Shown here piece by piece: positions 15,410 through 24,485 of a stretch of DNA of 64,000 nt. Both the position numbers and the translations under genes were made by a program. The stretch is from Gammaproteobacteria bacterium. GTDB taxonomy: Bacteria > Pseudomonadota > Gammaproteobacteria > Pseudomonadales > Azotimanducaceae. Every line of letters starts with the position of its first letter. Position 1 is the stretch's first letter. Under the pieces are notes generated by a model. It was not told the origin of the DNA, did no database searches, and saw only the letters and a list, made by a program, of their open reading frames with translations. The stretch lies in NCBI GenBank assembly GCA_026705345.1, contig JAPPAV010000142.1, forward strand, positions 25,917 to 89,916. The letters are read 5' to 3'.

Positions 15410-15860
15410 GCTCCCGCGGCAACGACAATGTCCCGGCGCGGGCGGGGACAAGCCCCGCCCCTACGGGTCTTTCGCCGTGCGACCGGGCAGTCCGTGGGGG
15501 ACCGGCTTGTCCCGTCCCGCTCCCGCGGCAACGACAAGGTCCTGGCGCGGGCGGGGACAAGCCCCGCCCCTACGGGTCTTTCGCCGTGCGGCCGGGCAGT
15601 CCGTGGGGGACGGGCTTGTCCCGTCCCGCTCCCGGGGCAACGACAAGGTCCTGGCGCGGGCGGGGACAAGCCCCGCCCCTACGGGTCTTTCGCCGTGCGG
15701 CCGGGCAGTCCGTGGGGGACGGGCTTGTCCCGTCCCGCTCCCGGGGCAACGACAAGGTCCTGGCGCGGGCGGGGACAAGCCCCGCCCCTACGGGTCTTTC
15801 GCCGTGCGGCCGGGCAGTCCGAAGGGGACGGGCTTGTCCCGTCCCGGCGCGCCCTACGGG
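15384..15860. repeat. Tandem array of a 109-bp GC-rich palindromic (REP-like) repeat, about four copies plus a partial one
   Basis: The core GGCGGGGACAAGCCCCGCCC begins at 15441, 15550, 15659 and 15768, an exact 109-base period. Each unit carries GTGGGGGACGGGCTTGTCCC, then CGCTCCCGCGGCAACGACAAG, seen with minor changes, then the hairpin core and CTACGGGTCTTTCGCCGTGCG. Copies 2-4 are nearly identical; the first is more diverged and a fifth decays into unrelated sequence near 15860. Because 109 is not a multiple of 3, open frames here repeat in rotating frames and are not genes. A single related copy lies at 2.8-2.96 kb. Confidence 0.9.
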
Positions 15861-15959
15861 CGCGATCGAGAATGCTGCCGCATTCTCGTGTCCCCGGATC
15901 ACCGCCGTGCGGATTCCGGCGGGCGACCGCGCGCCCTGGCGGGCGCGATAGGGTCGCCC
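15861..15959. other. Decayed repeat tail before the SNF2 gene
   Basis: After the array the sequence holds GGCGCGCCCTACGGGCGCG and GGGCGCGATAGGGTCGCCCCTACG, both palindromic and ending with the same CCCCTAC as the repeats. The CTA at 15960-15962 gives the TAG stop of the next minus-strand gene. No gene is visible. Confidence 0.5.
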
Positions 15960-17744
15960 CTACGCCCGGAGCAGACGATAGTGCTCCGGAGCGGGCGCTC
16001 CCCGGGCCAAGGCAGCCTTCAGATCACGCACATGTCGGCACATGCCGCGGTACATGAACCCCTTGCAATCGCAGTTGATGTCGGCCCCCTCCACCTCCAC
16101 CCGGTGATGCGCCCTCGGGTCCGATGCGCTGGCGACCGCATAGACCACGCGAACGGGTCCAGCCAGCGCCTGGGCCAAGGCCTGGATCGCCCGTTCGGAG
16201 ACCGGCTTGAGTTCGCGTCGGGCGCGTGCGGACATCGATGCCGCGTTCTCCTCGATGTAGCGCTCGCCCGCCGAGCGCAGCAAATCCTCGATGTCACCTG
16301 CGCCCAAGTCCTCTCCACGCAGTCGCGCGGCGTCGCCGAGGTAGGCCGCCATGCGGCGGAGTTCAACCAGCACGTCCGTTTCCATGGCTTCCCCTAGGGA
16401 CTTTCCCTCCACGACATCGTCGATTAGCCGCGACTTGGTTTCGAGGATCGTGCGGATGAACTCCTCCAACGTGTAGCGCGCCACCATGTAGGTGACATTG
16501 ACCGTACCGGTCTGACCGATCCGGTGGGTCCGGTCCTCGGCCTGCCAATGGTTCGAGGGCACCCAATCCAGATCGTTGAACACCACCTGTCTGGCCGCGG
16601 TCAGATTGATGCCCACACCCGCGGCATGGATCTGGCCGATCAGGACACGTACCGAGTCGTCGTTTTGAAACCGGTCGACGATGCCCTGGCGTCTAGCCGT
16701 GGGCACCTCCCCCGTGATGGTAACCGCCAATTCGCCCAACGCCCGTTCGAAGCGGCGCGTGGCATGCGTGAAACAGGAGAACAGCAGCACTTTTTCACCT
16801 TGGTCGACCGCTCCCTTGACGTAGTCGAGGGTCTGGGGAACCTTCGCCACCGCGAGGCGACGGCGGGCGCCGGAGAACATCGCGATACCGAGTCGGCGTC
16901 CCCTTCCGTCCCGGTCGCCCGACAGGAAACGACCCACTGCATCGTTCAGGCGTTCGCGCACTCCCGCGTCGACATCGACCTCGATCCAGGTCCGCTGCTT
17001 CGCCGGGAGATCGAGCACCTCGTCCTTGTTGCGGCGCAGCATGATGCCCTGCAACTGCACGGACAGTTCGGCGACATTGCTCGCCCCAGCCGTGACCCAG
17101 TAGCCGTAGTCGTTCTTGTGTCCGTCGCAGTAGCGCTTGGCGAAGGCCAGAAAGCTGTGTCCCAAGGCGTGTCCCACGAGCTGCAGCAGGGGAAATAGAT
17201 CCCGGGGCCGATTGGTCAGCGGTGTACCTGTCAACACGTGCACGACCGGATCGATTTCTCGATCCACCACCAAGCGCCTGGCGAGCCGACTGCGCTGCGC
17301 GCGGTGGTTCTTGAGATAGTGGCCCTCGTCGAAGACGATGCCCGTGAAGGGGTGTTCCAGTAGCGCTTCGATATCGCGCTTCAGGAGATCGTAGTTGATC
17401 ACCATCCAGCCGCCGAAACCGCGTGGCGGCACCGGGTCGGAGCCTACCACCCATGTGTCGTCGTCGCCGAGCGCAAGCTGGATCTCGCGCGCCCAGTTGT
17501 GTTTGACGGACGCCGGGCATACGACGAGCCAAGGTCCCGACGGTTCGGCCTCGGTCATGGCGATGACGGACTGGCGGGTCTTGCCGAGACCCATGTCGTC
17601 GGCCAGGATCGACCGGCGACGCCCAAGCAGGAAGCCGACGCCCTCTACCTGGTGTGGGTAAAGTCCGCGCGCGATCTCGCGTGCTCGGCTTGTCGCGGCA
17701 TCTAGACCCACGGTGGTGGCCCGCTTCTTCGAGGCAGGACGCAC
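15960..17744 (-). CDS. SNF2-family DEAD/H ATPase with C-terminal SWIM zinc finger
   Basis: A 594-aa Swi2/Snf2 DNA-dependent ATPase. Motifs in order: Q-like LYPHQVEGVGFLL, Walker A ADDMGLGKTRQS, motif Ia VVCPASVKHNW, Walker B FDEGHYLKNH, motif III VLTGTPLTNRP, then the helicase C lobe with VLLFSCFTHATRRFE, AAGVGINLTAARQVVFNDLDW and EDRTHRIGQTG. A SWIM zinc finger near residue 560 (Cys-x-Cys in CDCKGF, then Cys and His in MCRHVRD) closes the protein. Such single-gene proteins resemble SMARCAL1-like annealing helicases or HepA/RapA. DNA repair or remodelling is the likely role; the exact task is unknown. It stands alone, with the TonB receptor upstream on the same strand. Confidence 0.88.
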   Translation of the reverse strand: MRPASKKRATTVGLDAATSRAREIARGLYPHQVEGVGFLLGRRRSILADDMGLGKTRQSVIAMTEAEPSGPWLVVCPASVKHNWAREIQLALGDDDTWVVGSDPVPPRGFGGWMVINYDLLKRDIEALLEHPFTGIVFDEGHYLKNHRAQRSRLARRLVVDREIDPVVHVLTGTPLTNRPRDLFPLLQLVGHALGHSFLAFAKRYCDGHKNDYGYWVTAGASNVAELSVQLQGIMLRRNKDEVLDLPAKQRTWIEVDVDAGVRERLNDAVGRFLSGDRDGRGRRLGIAMFSGARRRLAVAKVPQTLDYVKGAVDQGEKVLLFSCFTHATRRFERALGELAVTITGEVPTARRQGIVDRFQNDDSVRVLIGQIHAAGVGINLTAARQVVFNDLDWVPSNHWQAEDRTHRIGQTGTVNVTYMVARYTLEEFIRTILETKSRLIDDVVEGKSLGEAMETDVLVELRRMAAYLGDAARLRGEDLGAGDIEDLLRSAGERYIEENAASMSARARRELKPVSERAIQALAQALAGPVRVVYAVASASDPRAHHRVEVEGADINCDCKGFMYRGMCRHVRDLKAALARGAPAPEHYRLLRA

Positions 17745-17827
17745 GATACGACGACCTCAACCAGGCGGCACCGGCCCGGTTAGCGAAACCGGCGCGGCCG
17801 AATGGTGCGACCGCGCCGAAACGCTAC

Positions 17828-20800
17828 CTAGTCCCCGAAGGAGCGCCTCATCGAAATGCCGAAGATTCGGGGCTCCGTCACGAAATAATTCCGGAACAAG
17901 CCCGAGGTGTCCGAGGTCAGGTACTTGCCGGTGACGTTCTCGTCGTCGAGGACATTGCGCATCCAGAACTTCGCCGACCACCCCTCCCGTTCGTAGATCA
18001 GGGACACGTTGTGCTGCATCCAGCTGTCGATCTCGTCGCCGATCGTGTTGAATTCCCGCGCGTACGAGTCGCTCTGCCAGTACGCATCCCACCGGGCGAT
18101 CAGGCTCCCGGCGCCGATCTGGAAGGTGTACGCCAAGCCCAACCTGAGGGTGTGCTCCGGCGCATTGGGCAACGTGTTGCCGTCGAGATCCACCGGCACA
18201 CCTTCCAAGGTCTCGACCCCCACGGCATCGAGGAAACCTCGCGAGAAATAGGCCGGAATGGACACGCCCGCCGAATTCGCCGGATACGACACGGATACCC
18301 GCGTCGCCCCGTTGCGGATGTCCAGCGCGGATCCAGACCCGAGGGCCGCCGCGACGACCTCCGCCGTGAGCTGGGACTCCCGGGCGACGTAGTTGACGCC
18401 GGTCGTGGAACCGGGATCGATGTTTTTCAGGGTGATGTAGTCCGGGTTGCCCGCGGTGCGTTCCATCGGGTCAATGGACTGCGAGCCATCCACCGAGGAG
18501 CTGAGGAACCCGTAGGCGAAGTCGACTGCCAGCGCCGGCATCGCCTCCGGGCGCCAAGTGCCTTCCGCCTCGAGGCCCACGATGCCGGCATCGATATTCT
18601 CGTTGATGGAGGTGTTGTTGCGGATCCGAGTCGCCTGCAAGCCCGTGTAGTCGTAGAGGAACGCGGCCGCGTTCAGGATCAGGCGTCCGTCAAGGCGCGT
18701 GGTCTTGGCGCCGACCTCGAGCGCGTTGACCTCCTCGGCCTCGAACGTGAACGGCGTCGAGTCCTGGAACTGCGGCGGAATGGGCGGGTTGAAGCCACCG
18801 GGTTTGTAGCCACGGCTGTAGAACCCGTAGAGCAACGTGTCGTCATCCAGCTGATAGTCGAAGCCCAACCGACCACTGACCTCGCGCCAGCTCGACGAGG
18901 TCGGGCTGCCGGTGACGAAACGAGTCTCGCCGAATGCCGGTGCCGGGCCCACGGCCGCCGCGATGGCACGCAGGCCCTGGCCCGCTGCCTGGAGGCCGGG
19001 GTCCCCGCCGATCACGAGAGGATTCCCCGATAGCAGTGCCAACACGGAGTTCTGCACCACCGGCGACAAGCCCAGTTGGGCGAGAACAACCGGCACGAGC
19101 TGGGGCGGCAATTGACCGGTCGCAACCAATTGACCGATCGACTGCGCCGCGCCGAGTGCCACGATCCCGCCGACGGCTGCCGGACCGTGCGTCGCCCAGG
19201 TGCCCTGGGCGCCATGGAACTCCAGGATCCGCAACGATCCCGGACCCAGGGAGGTCAACGTGCCGCTGGCCATCGCGACCATTTCGCCGAAGATGCCGGA
19301 GCGCAGCCAGATCGGCCCTGCGCCGAACAGGTTGCCAAGTGCCGCGTTGGCGTCCGCGGAGTTGAACAGCACGCTGGTGTCGTTCGTGCTCTTGTCGTCC
19401 TTGTTGAAGCGCAGTCCCCCGGTAAGCTTGAGACGGTCGGAATAGTCGTAGTACACCTCGCCGAAGGCCGCCCAACCGTTCGACACGGTGCCTTCGATGG
19501 GATCGTTGGCGTTGAAGAAGAAGTTCGGATACAGCGGCGGCGCGCGCAGCACGCTCGAACCGTAGGTACCGACCAGGTCCAGGGTGTTGGCGATCACGTA
19601 GTAGCCGCCGTAGGCGAAGTTCTCGTAGGCGGTGGCACCAGCCAGGAAGTTGTAGGGCCCGTCGTAGTTCGAATGAACCTTGGCTTCCACCGTCCAGTTC
19701 TCGCTGACTCCGTCGAGCTGGTCGAAGGCGAAGAACCGGTTCTGCGCCACTCCCTGTCGGCATCCGCCGCGAATCCCCGATGTGCCCTCCAGCATGTTGC
19801 ACTGGTCCGACGACCATTCCTCTCCGGCACCGCCGGCGGGTCTCGACGTCGGCCAGATGCCGTCCGGATTCTGCGGGGTGGGTCCGAGCGACGGCCCGAC
19901 ATCCATGGAGTAGTCCTGCTGCGAGATGTAGTCGGCTTCCCGGCGGGCACCGCTCAGCGTGGCGCTCAGTTCACCGACATCGAACTCGAGCCCGAACGCC
20001 ATGATCTCCTCGTCGTTCTGCAGGATGGGCTGGAAGTCCGTGTGCATCTGCCGGAAGCTGGACATCGCCGGACGCGGGAAGTCGTACGATCCATCGGCCG
20101 TCCCGAGCGGCAGCGCGCCTGCGGCACCAGCGAAGATGCCCGCGGTGGTCGACCCGAGATGCGGGGTGCCCCAATCGAACCCGTCGGGCGTGCAACCCGC
20201 GGTCGGCAGCCAATGTTGTTCGCAAATCTGGTTGGTGATGCGGGCCCGGTCGTCGTCCTCCTGGAAGCGGCTGTAGAGTCCCCAGACCTTGGCGTTGTCG
20301 TTGACCTCCCAGGCGATGGTCGCCCGGTACGAGAGTATGTCGCGCCCGTCGACGGTCTCGCTGATTCCCGACAGCGTCTGGCCACCGACCCCAACCTGCC
20401 CGTGGGCCAGGTTGTCGATATAGCCGTCCCGTTGCAGCTTGAAACCGGCAAGGCGAATCCCGACGCGGTCGCCGAGAGGCAGGTTCACGGCACCCTTGCT
20501 GCGGCTGTGGTTGTAGTCGCCGAACTCGAAGTCGACGAAGCCGTTGACCTCGCCCATATCGGGCTTGCGGGTGACGAAGTTGATGGCGCCGCCGGTCGCG
20601 TTGCGCCCGAACAGCGTGCCCTGGGGCCCCCGCAGTATCTCGACGCGCTCCATGTCGAAAAACTCCAAGGTGTTCAGGTTCGAGACCACGGCGATCTCGT
20701 TCAAGTGCTGGGATACGCCGGGCTCCCCGGATCTCGCGATCACGAGGTTGCCGATGCCGCGGATGCTGAAGCTCGACCCACCGAAATTGGTCGCCGTGAA

Positions 20801-21058
20801 CGTCACGTTCGAGGCGTTGATCTGGAGGTCCGACGGCGTGATCACCTGCCGGTCTTCGATGGCGTCCTCGGTCAACGCAGTCACGGAAATCGGCACATCC
20901 TGGATACTCTCGGCGACCCGTTGAGCCGTGACGATCACCTCCTCGACAACGCCTTCCGCCTCCTCGCTCTCGGCGGCAGACAGACCACCCGGGGGCGAAA
21001 AAACTATCAATACAAGGGGCCCAAGCACGCTCATGGTTTTCTTGGCAACGGCAGTCAT
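17828..21058 (-). CDS. TonB-dependent outer-membrane receptor
   Basis: Outer-membrane beta-barrel that imports a ligand with energy from TonB. The 1076-aa precursor has a signal peptide (hydrophobic core SVLGPLVLIVFSPPG, cleavage near LSAAES) and a TonB-box-like EEVIVTAQRVAESIQDVPIS. The plug domain includes SIRGIGN and VEILRGPQGTLFGRNATGG, and the barrel ends in FGISMRRSFGD. It is longer than most of this subfamily. Part of the excess is a Gly/Ala/Leu-rich insertion at about residues 580-710 that is unlike barrel strands. The plug style (QDVPISVTAL) is that of the iron-complex/CirA-FyuA-like group common in aquatic proteobacteria, but the substrate cannot be read from sequence. No regulator or TonB gene is adjacent. 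Confidence 0.93.
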   Translation of the reverse strand: MTAVAKKTMSVLGPLVLIVFSPPGGLSAAESEEAEGVVEEVIVTAQRVAESIQDVPISVTALTEDAIEDRQVITPSDLQINASNVTFTATNFGGSSFSIRGIGNLVIARSGEPGVSQHLNEIAVVSNLNTLEFFDMERVEILRGPQGTLFGRNATGGAINFVTRKPDMGEVNGFVDFEFGDYNHSRSKGAVNLPLGDRVGIRLAGFKLQRDGYIDNLAHGQVGVGGQTLSGISETVDGRDILSYRATIAWEVNDNAKVWGLYSRFQEDDDRARITNQICEQHWLPTAGCTPDGFDWGTPHLGSTTAGIFAGAAGALPLGTADGSYDFPRPAMSSFRQMHTDFQPILQNDEEIMAFGLEFDVGELSATLSGARREADYISQQDYSMDVGPSLGPTPQNPDGIWPTSRPAGGAGEEWSSDQCNMLEGTSGIRGGCRQGVAQNRFFAFDQLDGVSENWTVEAKVHSNYDGPYNFLAGATAYENFAYGGYYVIANTLDLVGTYGSSVLRAPPLYPNFFFNANDPIEGTVSNGWAAFGEVYYDYSDRLKLTGGLRFNKDDKSTNDTSVLFNSADANAALGNLFGAGPIWLRSGIFGEMVAMASGTLTSLGPGSLRILEFHGAQGTWATHGPAAVGGIVALGAAQSIGQLVATGQLPPQLVPVVLAQLGLSPVVQNSVLALLSGNPLVIGGDPGLQAAGQGLRAIAAAVGPAPAFGETRFVTGSPTSSSWREVSGRLGFDYQLDDDTLLYGFYSRGYKPGGFNPPIPPQFQDSTPFTFEAEEVNALEVGAKTTRLDGRLILNAAAFLYDYTGLQATRIRNNTSINENIDAGIVGLEAEGTWRPEAMPALAVDFAYGFLSSSVDGSQSIDPMERTAGNPDYITLKNIDPGSTTGVNYVARESQLTAEVVAAALGSGSALDIRNGATRVSVSYPANSAGVSIPAYFSRGFLDAVGVETLEGVPVDLDGNTLPNAPEHTLRLGLAYTFQIGAGSLIARWDAYWQSDSYAREFNTIGDEIDSWMQHNVSLIYEREGWSAKFWMRNVLDDENVTGKYLTSDTSGLFRNYFVTEPRIFGISMRRSFGD

Positions 21059-21158
21059 GTTCCCGTCTCTCCCGAATCGACTGACGGGCGAACTATACTC
21101 CCTGTTGCCGCCCGATATCGATGCCTGACGGGCGACGGGCGCATCCCGCGATGCGGTC

Positions 21159-22106
21159 CTACCAGTCCTCCTGAAGTTCCCGAATCAGTTCCCCCGCGGT
21201 CTGCAGCCGGTCCCCGGGTTCCGACCGCAGACAGTGCATGCAAATCTCTTCGAGCCGAGGTGAAACGGGTGTCTTGGCATGCTTCGACGGGTGGACCAGG
21301 TCGGCGTGCAGAGTCTTGTCGAGGATCTCGTCGATGGTGTTGCCGCCGACGGGTGGCACGCCCGCCAACGACTCGTAGAGCACCGCGCCCAGGCTGTAGA
21401 TGTCGGTTCGGTAGTCGAGATCGCTGTCCATGCGAATCTGCTCCGGGGACATGTAGGAGACCGTTCCCTGGAGGCGCCCGTGCAAGGTCAACGACAGATC
21501 CTCCACCACGGCGCTCGTTGCCGGGTCCGGTTCGGTCGCCGAGGTTCCCTCCGGATGCCAAACCTTGGCCAGACCCCAATCCAGCACGAGCACCTCGCCG
21601 AAGGGGCCGACGAGGATGTTCTCCGGCTTGATGTCCCGGTGTGCGACACCGTGCCCGTGGGCGTACTCCAGGGCATGGGCGACCTGGATGATGACCTCGA
21701 CGAGACGGGTGAGGTCGTAGCGCTCCCGATAGTCGAGCACTTCCCGCAACGTGTAGCCGTGCACCATTTTCATGGTGAAGTAGTAGTGGCCCTGGAGGTC
21801 GCGGCCGAGTTCGTAGGTGGGAACCGTGTTGGGGTGCTGGAGCATTGCCGACACGCGGGCCTCGCGCACGAAACGCCGCTGCTCGTCGGCATCGTCCGCG
21901 AACTCCGCCTTGAGGCTCTTGTAGCAGACCATCCGCATCAGGTGCAGATCCTTGCACGACTGGATGATCGAACGACCGCCCCGGGCGATCAGCTTGAAGT
22001 ACGCGTACCGGGTATGCGGGTTGACGGTGCGCGGCAACGGCTTGTCGGTATCCGCAAGGTAGACGATCGGGTAGTCGTCCTCCGGGGCTGTCGAGAAACG
22101 TGGCAT
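21159..22106 (-). CDS. Soluble Hanks-type Ser/Thr protein kinase with a DWG motif
   Basis: A 315-aa protein kinase without membrane segments or sensor domains. The active-site motifs are HRDIKPEN (HRD at residues 155-157) and LDWGLAK (DWG at 175-177, replacing DFG). GTVSYMSPEQI and TDIYSLGAVLYE follow. The Gly-rich loop is weak (LIARGGRSI near residue 40), and Lys63 in VCYKSL is the likely VAIK lysine. DWG and SPEQ are typical of PknB-like kinases in several bacterial phyla, so the kinase is probably active. Its substrate is unknown. It lies between the dehydrogenase at 22.1 kb and the TonB receptor, all on the minus strand. Confidence 0.9.
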   Translation of the reverse strand: MPRFSTAPEDDYPIVYLADTDKPLPRTVNPHTRYAYFKLIARGGRSIIQSCKDLHLMRMVCYKSLKAEFADDADEQRRFVREARVSAMLQHPNTVPTYELGRDLQGHYYFTMKMVHGYTLREVLDYRERYDLTRLVEVIIQVAHALEYAHGHGVAHRDIKPENILVGPFGEVLVLDWGLAKVWHPEGTSATEPDPATSAVVEDLSLTLHGRLQGTVSYMSPEQIRMDSDLDYRTDIYSLGAVLYESLAGVPPVGGNTIDEILDKTLHADLVHPSKHAKTPVSPRLEEICMHCLRSEPGDRLQTAGELIRELQEDW

Positions 22107-22140
22107 CTCGGGAATACCCGTCGTCGGTTCGGAAACCGAC

Positions 22141-23025
22141 CTACTCCTCGACCCGGCGCAGGCGCTCGATCAGGCTCGATGTGTCCCAACGTCCACCGCC
22201 CATCGCCTGGACGTCGGCGTAGAACTGGTCGATGAGCGCCGCCAACGGCATCCGTGCGTCGAGCTTGCGCGCGGCGGCGAGCGTCATGTCGAGATCCTTG
22301 CGCATCCAGTTCACCGCGAATCCGAAGTCGAACTCGCGCCGCGCCATCGTCCCGGCGCGGTTGTCCATCTGCCAGGACTGGGCGGCCCCCTTCGAGATGA
22401 CGTCAACCACGGCATCGACGTCGAGACCCGCTTTCTCGGCGAAATGAAGGGCTTCCGAGAGCCCCTGCAACACCCCCGCGATGCAGACCTGGTTGACCAT
22501 CTTGGTGAGTTGCCCCGCGCCGGCCTCTCCCATCAACCGGACCGACTTGGCATAGCAATCGATCACCGGCGCAACCAGGTCGAATGCATCCTCGTTGCCG
22601 CCGCACATCACGGTTAGCTGGCCGTTCTCCGCGCCCGCCTGTCCCCCACTGACCGGCGCATCCACGAAGCCGATCCCGCGAGCAGCACCCACGGCCTCCA
22701 ATTCCCGGGCGAGGTCCGCCGACGCGGTGGTGTGGTCCACCACCACCGAGCCCGCCTCGGCACCGGCGAACACGCCGTCGTCACCCAGCGAAACGCTGCG
22801 CACGTCGTCGTCGTTTCCGACGCACATGAAGACGACAGCCGCGCCCTCTGCGGCGGCCCGCGGTGTCGGCACCGCACGGCCTTCGTGTTCCGAGAGCCAG
22901 CCTTCGGCCCGACTGGCGGTGCGGTTGTAGACGGCAACCCGGTGCCCGGCGGCCGCCAGGTGGCCGGCCATTGGATAGCCCATGATTCCGAGGCCAACGA
23001 ACGCCACGTCCCTACTCTGCGCCAC
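22141..23025 (-). CDS. NAD(P)-dependent beta-hydroxyacid dehydrogenase (3-hydroxyisobutyrate dehydrogenase family)
   Basis: 294-aa oxidoreductase of the family that includes 3-hydroxyisobutyrate dehydrogenase, tartronate semialdehyde reductase and glyoxylate/succinic semialdehyde reductases. It has the N-terminal VAFVGLGIMGYPMAGHLA nucleotide site with NRT after the second strand, the substrate-binding DAPVSGGQAGAENGQL, and the catalytic lysine in GAGQLTKMVNQ. NRT at the end of beta-2 is often seen in NADP-preferring members. The substrate cannot be fixed from the sequence. It diverges from selA. Confidence 0.88.
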   Translation of the reverse strand: MAQSRDVAFVGLGIMGYPMAGHLAAAGHRVAVYNRTASRAEGWLSEHEGRAVPTPRAAAEGAAVVFMCVGNDDDVRSVSLGDDGVFAGAEAGSVVVDHTTASADLARELEAVGAARGIGFVDAPVSGGQAGAENGQLTVMCGGNEDAFDLVAPVIDCYAKSVRLMGEAGAGQLTKMVNQVCIAGVLQGLSEALHFAEKAGLDVDAVVDVISKGAAQSWQMDNRAGTMARREFDFGFAVNWMRKDLDMTLAAARKLDARMPLAALIDQFYADVQAMGGGRWDTSSLIERLRRVEE

Positions 23026-23120
23026 TTGCCTTCCCGCTAAGCGAACAAGCGAATCACCTTACCACGCCGGATGTGGCGCGCCACGAAATCGCGCCAACAC
23101 CCGGTGGTAAGCTCGTTCTC

Positions 23121-24485
23121 ATGTCGCGCCGCCAACTTCCCAGCGTCGACCGCGTACTCAACGACCCGTCAGCGTCCGCGGTCGTCGCCCGCTGGGGGAA
23201 ACGAACCGTCAAGTTAGCGCTTCGGGAGGTGCAGGACGAACTGCGCAGAGCACCTGACATCCCGGCGTGGGCGACCCGCGCCGATGGCTACCACGACGCC
23301 ATCGACGACTGGCTGCGCCGACACGTGGGCCGGGGCTACGAACCGGTGTTCAACCTCACGGGCACGCTGGTCCATACTAATCTCGGCCGCAGCCCGCTAG
23401 CGCCCGAGTTGGCCGCCCACGCTCTCGATGCCGCCACACGCCCGCTGGCCCTCGAATACGACCTCGATGCCGGCCGACGCGGCGACCGCGAAGGGATGGT
23501 CGCGCATCGACTGCGGCTCTTGACGGGGGCCGAAGCCGCCACGGTCGTGAACAACAACGCGGCCGCCGTGATGCTGGTTCTGAACACGCTGGCCAGGGAT
23601 CGCGAAGTCCCGGTCTCCCGGGGCGAATTGATCGAGATCGGCGGCAGCTTCCGGCTGCCGGAAATCATGGAACGCGCCGGCTGTCGACTGAAGGAAGTCG
23701 GCACGACGAACCGCACCCACGCCCGGGACTACGAGAATGCGATCAGCACCGGCACCGCGTTGATGCTGAAGGTCCACCCGAGCAACTACCGGGTCGAGGG
23801 TTTCTCAAGCGAGGTCGCGGTCCGGAACGCCGCCGAGATCGCCCATCGCCACGCCCTGCCCTTGTGCGTGGATGCGGGCAGCGGCGCCCTCGTGGACCTT
23901 TCACGGTTCGGACTGCCGAGGGAGCCGCTTCCCGGTGATCTCCTCCATGCGGGCGCCGATCTCGTCACCTTCTCGGGCGACAAGCTACTCGGTGGCGTGC
24001 AGGCTGGCATCATCGTCGGCAAGCGCAACCTGATCGACGCGCTGAACGCCAACCCGATGAAGCGCGCCCTGCGATTGGACAAGATCGCCCTCGTACTGCT
24101 CGACGCCACGCTCAAGGCCTACGAAGACGAAGCAACCGCGCTCGAGCAGATCCCCCTATTGGGGACGATCGCCTTGCCCATCGAAGAACTCGAGGAACGC
24201 GCTCGGTCGGTCGCCGAGGCACTTGCCCAGGTCGCCGGCGCCCAGGTCGCGGTGGTGGCCTGCCAATCGGAACTCGGCAGCGGCGCCCTACCCGGCGAAG
24301 CCATCGAGAGTCGCGCGGTGACCGTTGCCTTCGACTCCCCCAAACGACTCCTGGCATTCGAACAGGCGCTGCGGCAATTGAATCCCGCCGTAGTCGGCCG
24401 CATCGCCGGCGGCAAGCTGATTCTCGACATGCGCGGCGCGGCACCGCTCGATGAGTTGCTTGTCGTTCTCGAGGACCTCGCTTGA
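23121..24485 (+). CDS. selA: L-seryl-tRNA(Sec) selenium transferase
   Basis: PLP enzyme that converts seryl-tRNA(Sec) to selenocysteyl-tRNA(Sec) using selenophosphate. From the ATG at 23121 the 454-aa product starts MSRRQLPSVDRVLND, like known SelA. It contains NLTGTLVHTNLGRSPL, ATVVNNNAAAV, ELIEIGGSFRLPEIM, GTTNRTHARDY and the PLP-lysine site TFSGDKLLGGVQAGI. A GTG 48 bases upstream would add an unlike N-terminus. It overlaps selB by four bases (TTGA) and heads the locus selA-selB-orf-nucleotidyltransferase-selC. selD is not in the window. Confidence 0.96.
   Translation: MSRRQLPSVDRVLNDPSASAVVARWGKRTVKLALREVQDELRRAPDIPAWATRADGYHDAIDDWLRRHVGRGYEPVFNLTGTLVHTNLGRSPLAPELAAHALDAATRPLALEYDLDAGRRGDREGMVAHRLRLLTGAEAATVVNNNAAAVMLVLNTLARDREVPVSRGELIEIGGSFRLPEIMERAGCRLKEVGTTNRTHARDYENAISTGTALMLKVHPSNYRVEGFSSEVAVRNAAEIAHRHALPLCVDAGSGALVDLSRFGLPREPLPGDLLHAGADLVTFSGDKLLGGVQAGIIVGKRNLIDALNANPMKRALRLDKIALVLLDATLKAYEDEATALEQIPLLGTIALPIEELEERARSVAEALAQVAGAQVAVVACQSELGSGALPGEAIESRAVTVAFDSPKRLLAFEQALRQLNPAVVGRIAGGKLILDMRGAAPLDELLVVLEDLA

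Noticed and set aside
15398..15860. Tandem repeats as a CRISPR array
   Set aside because: The period is 109 bp with the whole unit conserved, so there are no variable spacers, and no cas genes are near.
15226..16057. Several overlapping open frames in the repeat array, repeating the same peptide
   Set aside because: The 109-bp period rotates the frame and gives repeated low-complexity peptides on both strands; no start sites or domains.
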